Shown in pieces: positions 26,202 to 36,800 of a stretch of 64,000 nucleotides of DNA. The stretch is from Sipunculus nudus (taxonomy: Eukaryota; Annelida; Sipuncula; Golfingiida; Sipunculidae), in the NCBI GenBank assembly GCA_026874595.1, contig CM049307.1, forward strand, positions 56,749,870 through 56,813,869. Direction: 5' to 3'. The number at the start of each line of letters is the position of its first letter. Position 1 is the first letter of the stretch. A program made the position numbers and the translations under genes. The notes beneath the pieces are model-generated. The model had not been told where the DNA came from, made no database searches, and saw only the letters and a list, made by a program, of their open reading frames with translations.

Positions 26202-27099
26202 CACGTGTAAAAAACAATCCTGTGTGACCAGCGGTCTGATTGTGAGTCGCAACACGTGATGTTACAGCCAGCAGGTACATGTATTTCATTTTGTTACCAA
26301 GAATTCAGAGAATCTCCAGATGGACACGTGTTGTAGCCCGGCGATGCATGCGCTGTGTTTATGTTTTCACCTGTGATCGCGCCCGGTGTACTGTTTTAAA
26401 ACTCCTTTTACCGGAGTAAGCAAACAGTTTATGGGCAACAATTTGGCAGGTGCCAATTCATTTTAAGGGAAGAGGTTATTTTCCTTGTTAATTCATTTAA
26501 TATCTAAATAATATTGTCCAATATTAAAATGTAACTCACTAGTAAACATTTATTAATCATATTAAGGTGTCATTCTATAATGGTCGCATAATGTTAATAA
26601 TAAGCATGCTAAAGGTGTAAGATTCTTAAAACACGTTATTGACTTTTTGAAACTCGTGGCAGCTGAAACGTGCTTAGAAATACGAAACATGTTTAAAAAG
26701 TGGAAGAAAAAAGCGTTTCAAAGCTTTTCCCAGTTTCAAGCTGAAACGGGTGACCGTTTATTTTAAACATGTCAGGATTCATGTCCATAAGACACGTGCA
26801 AGTCATTACAGATTAAGACATGTTAATACTATAACATGAATTCACTTGAAACATGTTGCAAAACATGTCTACATTATCTATTCCTTAAATATGTTTCAAA
26901 CTGAAACGTGAAAGCATAAATTTGAAACACGCTTTGTTTTAAAACCCCACAACGTGTTAAAAAACGGGACAAAAAGGCGTTTTGATTTGAACCATGAAAT
27001 GTGTTTCCAGCTTCAGGCGTGCAGGATCTCAAATAACAACCATACATGCAGTGTGTTACACGACACACTCAAGTTGGGCCTCGCACCTTGCAGCACGTG
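26202..27099. promoter_or_regulatory. candidate regulatory patch: CACGTG E-boxes and p53-like half-sites
   Basis: Five perfect CACGTG words lie at 26202, 26253, 26325, 26793 and 27094. Between them are repeated AAACATGT and GAAACRYG words. Near 26849-26870 two AAACATGT-type decamers stand 2 bp apart, close to the p53-family pattern of two RRRCWWGYYY half-sites. Bases are AT-rich, so five CACGTG in 900 bp is more than expected. No transcription start or exon is visible nearby, and a decayed repeat is an alternative source. Confidence 0.3.
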
Positions 27100-27459
27100 T
27101 TGTTTCTGCACGTAGTTATGATTTGGAGGGAAAAGGAAAAAAAAGAAACAAAAGCTTATGGCTTTAAAGAAAATTTAAAGCAAGGAATTTAAGTGAGCAA
27201 AGTCTTAAGAAATTTCTGTCAAATGGCTTCGATTCAATCGAACTGTTAAAACTTATATGTGTAATAACAACAGCGCCATCGAAGAATAAGCGTTAGCACA
27301 ATAACTGTTGTTATTGAAAAACCTAGATGAGGTTTTATCAAGACTATGACAGGAAGACAGGTGACAAAACTTCCCTGATAGGTAATGTACAACAAAAAGT
27401 CAATCTCGCATACTTCCTGCAATAACTAAATGTCAATGATGATGATCCCTATAGAAATG

Positions 27460-28120
27460 GGTTCTATATATAAAGTACAGGAAAATATCTCTGCCCTTAA
27501 AAAGGTAAGTCTGTCCGGTAATAAATCAGCCCTAGACCCAGCAGCCAAGTCTGTTATTGAAAACTCCATACTAGAGGAGGTAGATAAGGGCAATTATGTG
27601 TTTTGCAATCATTTCACTAATAGGTGCAGTGTCGAAGGCCAACGAAGGATACAGATTGACAAACGGCTGCAGGTTGCCAAACAACGCTGGAGTGAACGCC
27701 TGCACGTTTCATTAGTATACTTACGAAACCTTTGATGAAGCCATCAAGCTTATGAAACCGGGTGATTATATGGTCAAAGTCGACATTTAATCAATACAGG
27801 CATGTCCCCATACATCCTCATTCGCAAAAGATAACGGGCTTACAATAAACTTTACAAAATGGTGAAAAAAAAAATTTCGACAGAAAATTACCTTTTTGAG
27901 CACGAGCCTCTACTACAATATTCCATAGATTATAACAACGTATAACACGCATGACGGCAAAGAAAGGATTTCTGTGGTTGCATATCAAGATGAATTTTTG
28001 AATGTTTGAAAATCTCTTCAAAGAATGTCACAATGCGTGGCGGAATCTAAATAACTTCTAGAGGACCTCGAAATGAAGTTAATGTAAAGAAAATATTCCA
28101 CCAACCACGTGTCTGACCTA
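27460..28120 (+). pseudogene. reverse transcriptase remnant of the YR retroelement
   Basis: The reading is split over at least three frames. It starts with SALDPAAKSVIENSILEEVD (an N-terminal RT helix of the DIRS type). A frameshift near 27620 leads to GAVSKANEGYRL, then YETFDEAIKLMKPGDYMVKV and DI (27779-27787), which holds the first catalytic Asp. After a shift it continues QYRHVPIHPHS. The second catalytic box appears as AYQDEF (27980-27997), where the family has Y-x-D-D; the second Asp codon now reads Glu. About 190 bp between the two boxes is shorter than expected and poorly matching, so part is lost or degraded. Family membership is recalled, not searched. Confidence 0.8.
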
Positions 28121-28127
28121 CTTAGGT

Positions 28128-28620
28128 ATGTGGGGATATGCGGTAGGACATAAATGGTTGCATGATTTCATGCAGGATTTTAATGATGTCGCAGCCTTTG
28201 TGGATAAGAAACCAGTCACCAACATCGCTAGCGATTCGTGCATCGTTGGAGCTGGGGCATTTTGCAATGGGGATTCTTTTATATTAATTGGCAAGATGAT
28301 TATCCCGCCATCGCTTACCTACACATAAATTAAAAAGAAGCTGCAATCGCTGCTCCGTCCATTTTGCGCTTGGGACATTTAAACACAAGTAAACAATGTA
28401 CATACTAATAATATATGTACCTTTGAAATAATAAACAATTGTACATGTCGGGACAGTAAGATTATGAAACTTCTCCGTGCTATGTTTTGGCACTCTGCAA
28501 AGTATCACCTTGTGGTCAAAGCTAAGTACATATACCGGGTGTCGATAATATCACTGCAGTTGCTATATCAATGTTACACGAGCAAGGCAGGTTAATGCAT
28601 ACAGATAACCTCATTAATGA
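28128..28620 (+). pseudogene. RNase H remnant of the YR retroelement
   Basis: Opens with an RT-to-RNase H connection (HKWLHDFMQDFNDVAAFVDK) and continues to SDSCIVGAGAFCNGD, which contains the first acidic position. A frameshift leads to DYPAIAYLHIN, a stop, then KEAAIAA with the conserved Glu. The TDN box seen in relatives reads TNN here (28404-28412), so a metal-binding Asp is gone. KLLRAMFWHSA and, in another frame, IPGVDN (28532-28549) with AISMLHEQG close the domain, matching the usual YR-retroelement end. Several in-frame stops make it non-functional. It runs straight into the recombinase with about 120 bp between. Confidence 0.85.
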
Positions 28621-28745
28621 GTGGTATGTTAAACGAACCGCAGGGCAGACAGCTTTTGATTGTGTTTCCTTTTGTAATCATATGTCATTTATCGCTCTTT
28701 ATATTATTTTGACCAGGTTGTTCAGTGGAGAAAGCACAGGCTTCC

Positions 28746-29690
28746 CTTGACCAGCAGGTAGACAAATACAAGAAGGCAGCGTATGCAGAGGCGACTGGAA
28801 CAACATGTCGCTGCCAAGTGCAAGTTTATCTCAGGTTCTGTCAGGACACCAGTTCCTATGTCACATGTTAACTTGGACCCATATAGCATATCCATCATTA
28901 ACAATTTCACCAAATTCTGTTAAACGGTATTTTAACGCTGTGCGAATACTTCGATCCAAGCTGGATATTCAACATCCTTAAGTAACCCTTACACAGCAAA
29001 CACAACATTAAGTAAAATGCCTCCTTAATGGAATAAAACATGTAAAAGGGACAACAGTGAACCACCAGTGAATAGCCACACCACAAGTTACCCATCACTA
29101 CAGCCATCCTTTCACAAATAGCGGGTTTGCTTCCTTTAAATTCTTCCTTTCATGCCACATCTTGGATAACAGGTCTTGTGGCCTTTTATGGCATTCTGAA
29201 AAAAGCAGTCTAAATCCTAAACCAAAGCATCAAAAGGCACTTGTTACTCTTGGTTATTGCAAGTTTCATGACTGGGGTTTCATCATATACTTTACATACT
29301 CAAAAACAAAACAGTATAAAGAACGCAACAATTTTGGTTGCGCTTCCTTGGATCACAGAAGCTACGTTATGTCCGGGCCGTGCCCTAATCCGAGCTATCA
29401 AACTTGCTGGCACAGACCAACTGGATGACTCAATTTTTGCTTTCAAGAATGGAGTGATAAAATCCCAACTAACTTATAACACATTCACCATAACTTTGCA
29501 ATCTCTGCTAAAACAGTTAGGTTTGTCTAGTGAACAATATTTGTGTCATTCAATGGGTCGAGGGGGCACCACTCTTGGCTTCTGTTCACAGGGATTATAA
29601 AGCCAGAGATTATAAATGCACAAGGGGACTGGCGTTCCCTTTCCTACCTCGATTATGTTGATGTCACTATTTGTGAGGATAGGGCAAATT
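28746..29690 (+). pseudogene. tyrosine recombinase remnant of the YR retroelement
   Basis: The N-terminal SAM-like part gives LDQQVDKYKKAAYAEATGTT and VQVYLRFCQD, then SVKRYFNAVRILRSKL and LLNGIKHVKG, all typical of these recombinases. The first catalytic block reads FYGILKK (29184-29204) where relatives have an Arg, apparently replaced by Lys. The second block is HSMGRGGTT (from 29547): the His is present but the HxxR arginine position is Gly. The last block is AQGDWRSLSYLDYVDV (29618-29665) with the nucleophile region intact. It would cut and rejoin DNA for insertion, but frameshifts, stops and lost arginines mean it is dead. A 119-codon open frame (29241-29600) covers most of the catalytic part. 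Confidence 0.85.
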
Positions 29691-29699
29691 CGTGCTTCC

Positions 29700-30483
29700 A
29701 ATAAACTCTCTAATAAGGGTGCATATGCATAATCGAAGGTGCAGGTATGTGTTTTCCATGAGAGTATTAATCCTACAACAAATAGGAAAGTGATCAGAAA
29801 GTACAAATTGAGAACTTCAAAATTGGTTTCATAATTGTCAATACATATATATTTACAAACAATCTTCCATATCTATCATTTACCATATCCTTATTACATC
29901 TTTCAGTCTTAATATCATCAATACATTATATTACTTCATTCTATTGATTTTCTAATCTACAAGGGGTTATATAGTCCTCTTTGGTTCCAGTTCCTGCATA
30001 AAAATCATCTGCTTTAAATAAATCTCCATTATAATCAGAATGTGTTATTTTAAAATTTTCTTCAAAAATATTAATTCCATGATCACCATTTGAATAAACT
30101 GAAGATTTCACAAGGGAAATATAAACAAATATCAATATAACACTATCATATGGAATTATAAGAATATTTTTGTCCATTAATATAATCATGTCATGAAAAT
30201 TTTTACACATAGTACTGCTTTATTTATCTCGAACATAGACACAAATCCCCCTGAATTTCTCCCTTTTGCCTTTTCCCTCTTGAGAACCTGGTAGCATGTC
30301 ATTAAAATTAGTTTTCTGTAATCCCAATGTCTCACACAGTTCTACAATGTCATAATTTGTCAATAATATTTTCAAATCTGCGTTCAGCTGTTTAATATAA
30401 GACCCTGACAATTCCTTATCAAGAAAATGAAAGGTTTGTGTATGTTGCATTGATAATCTCTGGGTGGTGACAATTTTGTTCAT
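29700..30483 (-). pseudogene. LINE ORF2 endonuclease (APE-type) remnant, 3' part missing
   Basis: Read on the minus strand. DIVELCETLG corresponds to the DIV.L.ETW box with the catalytic Glu. RGICVYVRDK follows, then a second frame (30210-29941) with VYISLVKSSVY, GDHGINIFEE and ADDFYAGTGTKEDY, where the GDFNARTG box has lost Asn (now Tyr) and Arg. ERCNKDMVNDRYGRL continues in a third frame. SDHFPI (29798-29781) is the C-terminal catalytic SDH box. The nuclease would nick target DNA to prime reverse transcription. The RT that should follow is absent: the sequence stops matching near 29.7 kb, where the YR retroelement ends on the other strand. Confidence 0.8.
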
Positions 30484-30599
30484 ATGTTAAATAGTCTATA
30501 CAAATTAGATTCAGATAAAGTTCCGTTTCATCTCTTATAGATAACGAATGAATTTGCGCAGATTGCAAGAAAAGACAAGTTCTCTAAATACTTTATTCT

Positions 30600-31190
30600 G
30601 TAGGTCAAGACCAGTTTGTTATTTATTGTGTCCTCTCTCTGAACCAAAATAGAGGGGTACCAAATAATCTGTTTCTCTATGCCATGTATAAGGTTTTCCA
30701 TCAATAATCAATTTACCATAGGACAAATTTGCAATACTTCCATCACTGTTATAGCCTTCTCTAATTCACATCCAAATAAATCTTCAGTAAATCTAATCTC
30801 ACTATTCCTTCCTTTATGTTCCTTTCTTACTGTTATCAATAAGTTCTGACTAGTTTTACACTTGCTTAACATCACAATGATTTAGCTGACCCTTGTTCCT
30901 TTTTTTGGCCAAATATTATGTGTTCTTACTGTTTGAATTTCTCTGTCGTCCTCTTTACTATTTTCAGTTTCTCATTAGAGACTTGCCTCACTTTAATCTC
31001 GTCCATTTATTTCTTCAGGTATCCCAGGAATAACTATATTGTCCCTTCTGAACAGATCTTCTAATCTGCTTACCTTGTTGTTCAGTTTATATTCTTTCAA
31101 AAGTGTTTTAACCTGGCCTTGTTATTCATTCACTTGGTTGCTCAATTTTACTAGCATACCCTCACCGTATGTCACTGTAGTAGTATTTAT
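30600..31190 (-). pseudogene. LINE ORF1 remnant, L1-ORF1p-like
   Basis: Upstream of the endonuclease on the same strand. NKVSRLEDLFRRDNIVIPGI ends a probable coiled coil and starts the RRM-like part, resembling the RRNNL..GIPE word of L1-type ORF1 proteins. EIRFTEDL and, in another frame, REGYNSDGSIANLSYGKLII and DGKPYTWH match the C-terminal domain order of that family. ORF1 proteins bind the element RNA and form trimers. At least four frame changes and many stops show long decay. Plus-strand frames over the same bases (31039-31425) are antisense noise. Confidence 0.65.
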
Positions 31191-31237
31191 ACTGTCAGTT
31201 GCAGCACAAGATCCTCAAATATCGCTCATATGTTTAT

Positions 31238-31269
31238 TGCTTGCCGGAAATCTTCGATTTCGGCAAGCA
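31238..31269. repeat. strong hairpin with 14-15-bp stem
   Basis: TGCTTGCCGGAAATC pairs with GATTTCGGCAAGCA around a TTC loop, with one bulged G. It lies exactly between the LINE ORF1 remnant and the 330-bp repeat. There is no CTRR motif after it, so a Helitron end is not supported. Confidence 0.8.
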
Positions 31270-31322
31270 GGTTGGTCAGTCGCGGATGTCTGTTTGTTTG
31301 TTTGTCTGTCTGTGTACTCTAC

Positions 31323-32363
31323 AGGCCACAATTTTGCAGCAATTGTCTTTAATCTTATACAGCTGCTAGACAAGCAAAAGTCCTCGAGGCCTATTGTTTT
31401 TGGGCAATACAGGTCAAAGGTCTAGGTCAAGGTCATCAAAACTTCTCAAAACGGTTTTTTCTTCATATCTTTGTCACTATTAGTCGTATCTTCTTCAAAC
31501 ATAGCTCATTTTAAACGTCATTCCAAGGCCAGTCATCTGGTGTATAGCTGACTCAAATTTGCCGTACCCATGGTTACGAATTTTTGGGAAAAAGTCATGA
31601 TATTCGAAAATAAGAGGCCTTATTTTTCTAACTTTGGCAGTTTTACAGATAGAGAGGTCTAGTTTTTTGCATGAGGTAGCATTCAACAATTACTGCAAGA
31701 CTGTTTTATAAGTCTCGCGATATCTCGTATAATATCTCGTCAAACGAGATATTTCGAGATTTTAGTAGTCTTGCCCTGGAGGCCACAGTTTTGCTAGAAT
31801 CTTTTTGAAACTGACATATCATAAGTCCATACTCTATTATCTCGAAATTGGTTTTCCATTTTCTGAATGCGGCCGCGAGGGGGCGCTGTATGCAAACCTC
31901 CCCAACATACCATGTCTTGGCCATATCTCCAAAACTGTAAGCCTCAATTACATAAACTATAGCTTATTTTCTTCCTCTGGGTCTTTAAAAAAACTGGTGT
32001 ATTCATTTGGTCTCAATCTTGAGTCACTTTGTCTGTGTGTCCGTCTGTTTCTCAGTTGTCCTCAAATCCGCTTGCTTGCCTGTTCTTGCGTCTCACATAT
32101 AGCATTCTACAGGCCACAGTTTTGAAAGAAGCCTTTAAAACTATTACATCTTATGTCTTACACTAATATCTCGAAACGAATTTTTCATTTTCCAGAATTG
32201 GCCGTTAGGGGGCGGTGCACTCAAACTTGCACAACATATCATTTTTTGGCCATATCTCCAAAACTATAAACCTCATTTACATAAACTATAGCTTATTTTC
32301 TTCCTCTGGGTCTTTCCAAAAACCTGGTGTATTTATTTGGTCTCAATCTTGAGTCACTTTGAA
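31323..32363 (+). repeat. tandem repeat, period about 330 bp
   Basis: Two good units start at GGCCACAGTTTTG (31781 and 32112) and end at GAGTCACTTTG (32031 and 32361). They share ATATCTCGAAA, GG.CGCTGTA-like words, GGCCATATCTCCAAAACT and AAACTATAGCTTATTTTCTT. A third, less similar start, GGCCACAATTTTG, lies at 31323. Units are separated by TTTGTCTGTCTGTG-like simple sequence. No shared open frame exists, so this is a non-coding repeat of unknown class. Confidence 0.8.
31731..31753. repeat. perfect 10-bp inverted repeat, 3-nt loop
   Basis: AATATCTCGT, loop CAA, ACGAGATATT. Further CTCG and GAGA words flank it and could lengthen the stem imperfectly. Confidence 0.9.
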
Positions 32364-32949
32364 AAAAAACCCTCTTCTACAACAGTTCAGCAAAGAATGG
32401 CAAATTATGCTATACAGGAAATCAAACAAATAAGTAGACGAGAGGCATATATATGATATACGAAATTTGCGTATATTTGTTTATTCTTCCGATAAACAAC
32501 ATGGGCACGACATCATCCTTGCCTTGATGAAGGCGAGTGTATATATGTCATCTATGCAAAAATAATTAGAAGAATTATATGATTGTATATAGTAAAGTGA
32601 AAGTTTATGAAAAACAATTTGTATAAATTGAAGCTAAGAGGACATCACGAAAAAAACGATGATTTAACTTGTCAATTGATGGAAGTCTTGTGTATGATAA
32701 CAACACATATATTTGTCTTTGAAGGCTCTTGCACGCGAAAATGCAACTAAAGGCCAATGTAGAAAGACAGGCTCAGGAAAAATAGACGTCTGTAGTATTT
32801 ATGCTTGTCCTGAGCTTTGTTGATTGTTATAAGGTTGATCGGAAACTGATGAAAATCCCAGATAAACGGTAGGTATACATCATACGGCGCAAGTCCCTGA
32901 AAAAGAAATAACATCAGCCTCGTTTCGTTGCTATGTTCAAATAATATTA

Positions 32950-33800
32950 ACGAAAAAGGTATTTTCGGATATTTAAGAAAAGTTGCAGAGGGTTAGCATA
33001 AAATTGTATGAACAACAAATTGAATTTTTGGAGGTAATCAGAATCAACATGATATATTTTTTTGTTTACGATTATGACAAAAGTAGAATTCCTTTGTTCC
33101 CAAGTAGAAGCAGCCTATTCGTATTCATTTGGTCTGTTACTCGCCAGGTGAAACCGGGTGACAGAAGCATGAGAGTGTTTATACATGAAAGTGAACACTT
33201 GAACTCAAGAATCCTTACCCCCCCCCCCCCGGATTTGTGTTAAAGTCAATTGTATGGCTTTGAACAACCTTTCTTTAAACAGTCCATAAATTGATATAAC
33301 TGAATAATATTTATGAATGTATATTGATCGACATACCTGTTAACCCGTAAAAAGTCAGACAGCGGTCGTGTAACTGGTCGAACCGAACCGAATAGCCCTC
33401 CAAATGAAAACGGAGTCATGTGGCCTTTGTTTTGAATTAATAAGCTCAACTTGCTGTTTAAGTTTGGGATCAATGGGGATTAGCGTGGATATGTGACCGC
33501 GAATTGCACAAAACGCTCTGTGGCCAGTAACCTAAGCTCTAAATACAGAAAAATCCCGAAATCGCCTCCTGAAAAAAAGTGACAGACGTGGAGGACCTTA
33601 AAGCACAAAATAAATAGGGGCACCTATATTTGGGGAATATAAAAATTATTAATAATGCAGCTTAATAGGGCATATTCCCGCATAATAAAACAAACTTGTC
33701 ACAGAAAAGTGCGACGACTATAGCGTGTGCCGAATTTCGAAGGCCAAATACGAACAGAAACAGGTAAACCTTTGTCCAGAAAAAAAGCCAGCTGCGTATG
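32950..33800 (+). repeat. dispersed repeat family R1, copy 3
   Basis: Same order of words as 7205-8235, with some internal deletions: GCAGAGGGTTAG, TTTTTGGAGGTAATCAGAATC, TTCCTTTGTTCCC, a C tract (33218-33230), GACATACCTGTTAACCC, GGAGTCATGTGGCCTTTG, TGACCGCGAATTGCAC, CGCCTCCTGAAAAA, CAGCTTAATAGGGCATATTC and TGCCGAATTTCGAAGGCC. It lies about 25 kb from the other two copies in the same orientation. Confidence 0.8.
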
Positions 33801-33809
33801 ATTTTACAG

Positions 33810-36800
33810 ATGTAAATATTGCCAACCTCCAGACCGACAGCTAAATGAATACCTTTTAAAATACCAATTACTTTTGTAATGAGTACCGATCAGTGGTGAA
33901 GAAATATCTGCTTCAGGTTCCCCCCAACCATGACACATACAATGTATCACTATCAGCTGCCAGTTGTGTGGCTACATGGGCAAAGGTCACAGTCATTGTT
34001 CGATTCAGAGACACGTAGGTTTCAAGTGCACGAGCTGCTAAGCTTAAAAAGTTCCTGTACGTTTTCATTCACAAACACAATATTTAGCTAAATGTCTTGG
34101 TAATGATCAAAATAAATTACTATATCTGTTGTAGATGAAAGAGATTTCCCTGTCATAAACACAATTTTTATTTTTTTTTTAAGTTCTTCCATTTTCCTGA
34201 TGCGATTAATGCAGCATATCATATTACTAAGGATCTTAGATACATTTACCATTTGGTACTAGAACTGTTTGGAACCTTTGCAAAGTACATTCCCCACCAG
34301 TAATGGAAAACAGACATTCAGGGCTCACTATATTATTGCCTTAATTACTTGTTCCATGTGTCTTTATTTACGACCTGATGGATGAATTTTTTCCTTGTTA
34401 CACCAACAGTGCTCTTTTTAAGCCTGCGCGTATTTAGTTCTTATAGTGATTACGCAAATAATCAATTATTTATGTATCCTTCGAACTATTAGGATTATAA
34501 GGATTTGAAAGGTTGGGGAAGGTACAGGGAATGTTATTTCATGACGTTATAGCATGACGTCCAGGCGACCTCTACGAACTCAACACTTTCACGTCAGCAT
34601 GGCGTTTGGGCCGAAAATCTCCATGACACACTCGTTACGTCACCCTAACGTCGGCATTACATTATTTAGTTAGCTGGGTGATGAAGCAAAATAATTAATT
34701 AATTAGCATCCTTTGCATTATTAGGATTACTTATAAAAAGAGCATCCCATTTGTATCCTAATGCATGTATCACTTTAGGGGAAAACTCCTATTTGTGTTT
34801 TGGGCAAGAATCTTGCCATTTGGTGGGCTTTTAACAGAGGTGATATTAGCGTAGCGGTATAAAACCTTCTGTGGAGATTGGTCCGACCTCCACGCGTGTT
34901 TACATGGCCTCCTTTTCAGCCCGGCAATCACGTTCGCTGATTTGCCGTCAGGTCAATTCTATATATATTTTTTTCATTTTCACACTTAAATTATGGTTAT
35001 GTTAATAACAGTTTGGATATTTTTTAGTCCCAACCGATATCCTCTAAAGATAATGAATGATAAAATGAAAATTAACAGCAACGAAAAACATTAGAGGGGA
35101 ACAATTCTATATTTTTATATTGACTCTTAAATACTAGTAATGTCAATGAAAGTTTTGAGATTATTTCAGTTCAACTGGTAACCTCTAAAGAAAAGGGATG
35201 ACGTATTTCACATTCAATGCAGCAAACCACATTGATGCTGCACTTTTACATTAAAAATCCATTATCCATCCTTTTTAAAGCTATGTAAGGCCATATTTTA
35301 TATGAAATTTCAATCCATCATGCTGTACTTTAGGTTCTACTCACAATTGTCTTTGCTGTGTTAGGGTTTTTGCCCAATGCTTTTAAGAATCAGAAGAAAT
35401 ACATTTACTTGAACGGAATAAGGAGCCATTTCAAGTTCAATCTCTGTAATGTTCCACCTGCTTCGAAAGCAGATTCCACTCAGGAAAAATCTAAATTTTG
35501 GCAACCATTATATAGAAAGGTGGAGCGTCTTTTTTCGCCAATAAAACACAAAAAAATATATATAAGATAGCACCGTGCATATTTTTGCCATATTTGTTTA
35601 TGTCAGTTGATTAATAGGAACCTTGATTCTGCTATATAATGATCCACTGCATTAACTCCTAATTAAACTTATGTCGTTTTTGCTTTTGGCTTTCTACAGA
35701 TAATCTTGATATTTCTATGCTTATGGGTTCCTCGTCTGTAATTAAAGACGACATTCTTTGTAGAAACGTTATTTCCATATAATTTTGCACTTCATTGTTA
35801 TTCTTACCATAAATATGCTATAATATTTATGCGCAGGATGACTTATTTCTCGATTCAATGGCGTGTGCGTTTCTTTGTTTCTTATCTTTTCCCCGTTCTT
35901 TCTTGGTCTTTTAATGAAGAATAAAAGAAAAGCTAGAATAACTGTGAGCCTTTTATTGTCAGGAATAGGTAATTGAAAACTGCCTCTTCGCAATGAAAAC
36001 CCATGTCTTTATTTTGAAATTCGAGCACTGTGCCCATATGTCACAGCTGAATTCAAATTTTTGGAAAGTTCCATATATGAATTAGTTGATAATTATATAT
36101 TATATGGAAGTAAATGAAACTGCCAGGACTTTTAGGCATCCCTATGATTAAACCAGAAAATCCTTTCTTTAGGAATTGTTGTAATGTTTTTCTGTTATCA
36201 TATGAGTATTATGAGGCCTGTAACATATGTGGGATACTGTCAGATTAGCTCATCAAAGAAAACGTGTTCATTGGCTCCGCAAGAGGGTATGCGGTCATCG
36301 TGTGTTTTTGTGTGTGCGTGTGGTCACTACATAACTAACGAAATCATGAACGGAATCTCATGAAATTTGTATTGGAAATTGACCAATAAAGAGTCGTTTT
36401 GATTTTGGAGTGGATCCTGATTTAGAAACGTTATAAAATAACATTCACAACGCAATAAAATATAATAGCGTCAATTGTGCACAAATGCACCTTTGAATAA
36501 TCAATACATTTTTAATGCTTTAACATGTCATTCTAAAATTTGTGTTTTTGAATTAAGGACTGAAAAGGGGTTAAGGGTACCGACGTAATGACATTTTCCT
36601 GCATTCATGCATCCCGAAGGGAAATTAATTAGTCAACTCAAAACCAGACGCTGTTGACACTACAAAACCGAAGTTCCTTGTTAATGTTGATTTAAAATTA
36701 ATGGGATTCTTCAGCCGCACCTGTTACCTGAGTGTGAAAAGAAAATATCCATTGTTCCTCTGCTTAATCAATACCTGTTCATTTAAGTTCCGAATGACTT

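Larger units (their letters stand above)
27430..29690 (+). mobile_element. decayed tyrosine-recombinase retroelement (DIRS/Ngaro-like)
   Basis: Three domains follow one another on the plus strand: reverse transcriptase (about 27460-28120), RNase H (28128-28620) and tyrosine recombinase (28746-29690). This order without an integrase is that of YR retrotransposons, which copy by reverse transcription and insert by site-specific recombination. No methyltransferase-like domain separates RNase H from the recombinase, which fits Ngaro-like better than classical DIRS organisation. No gag frame, terminal repeat or internal complementary region was found. Repeated frameshifts and stops show it is dead. 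It meets a minus-strand LINE at about 29.7 kb. Confidence 0.85.

Noticed and set aside
31238-31269. Helitron 3' end
   Set aside because: A strong hairpin is present but no CTRR terminus follows and no matching 5' TC end was found.
31039-31425. 128-codon plus-strand frame
   Set aside because: Antisense to the LINE ORF1 remnant and running into simple TTTG/TCTG sequence.
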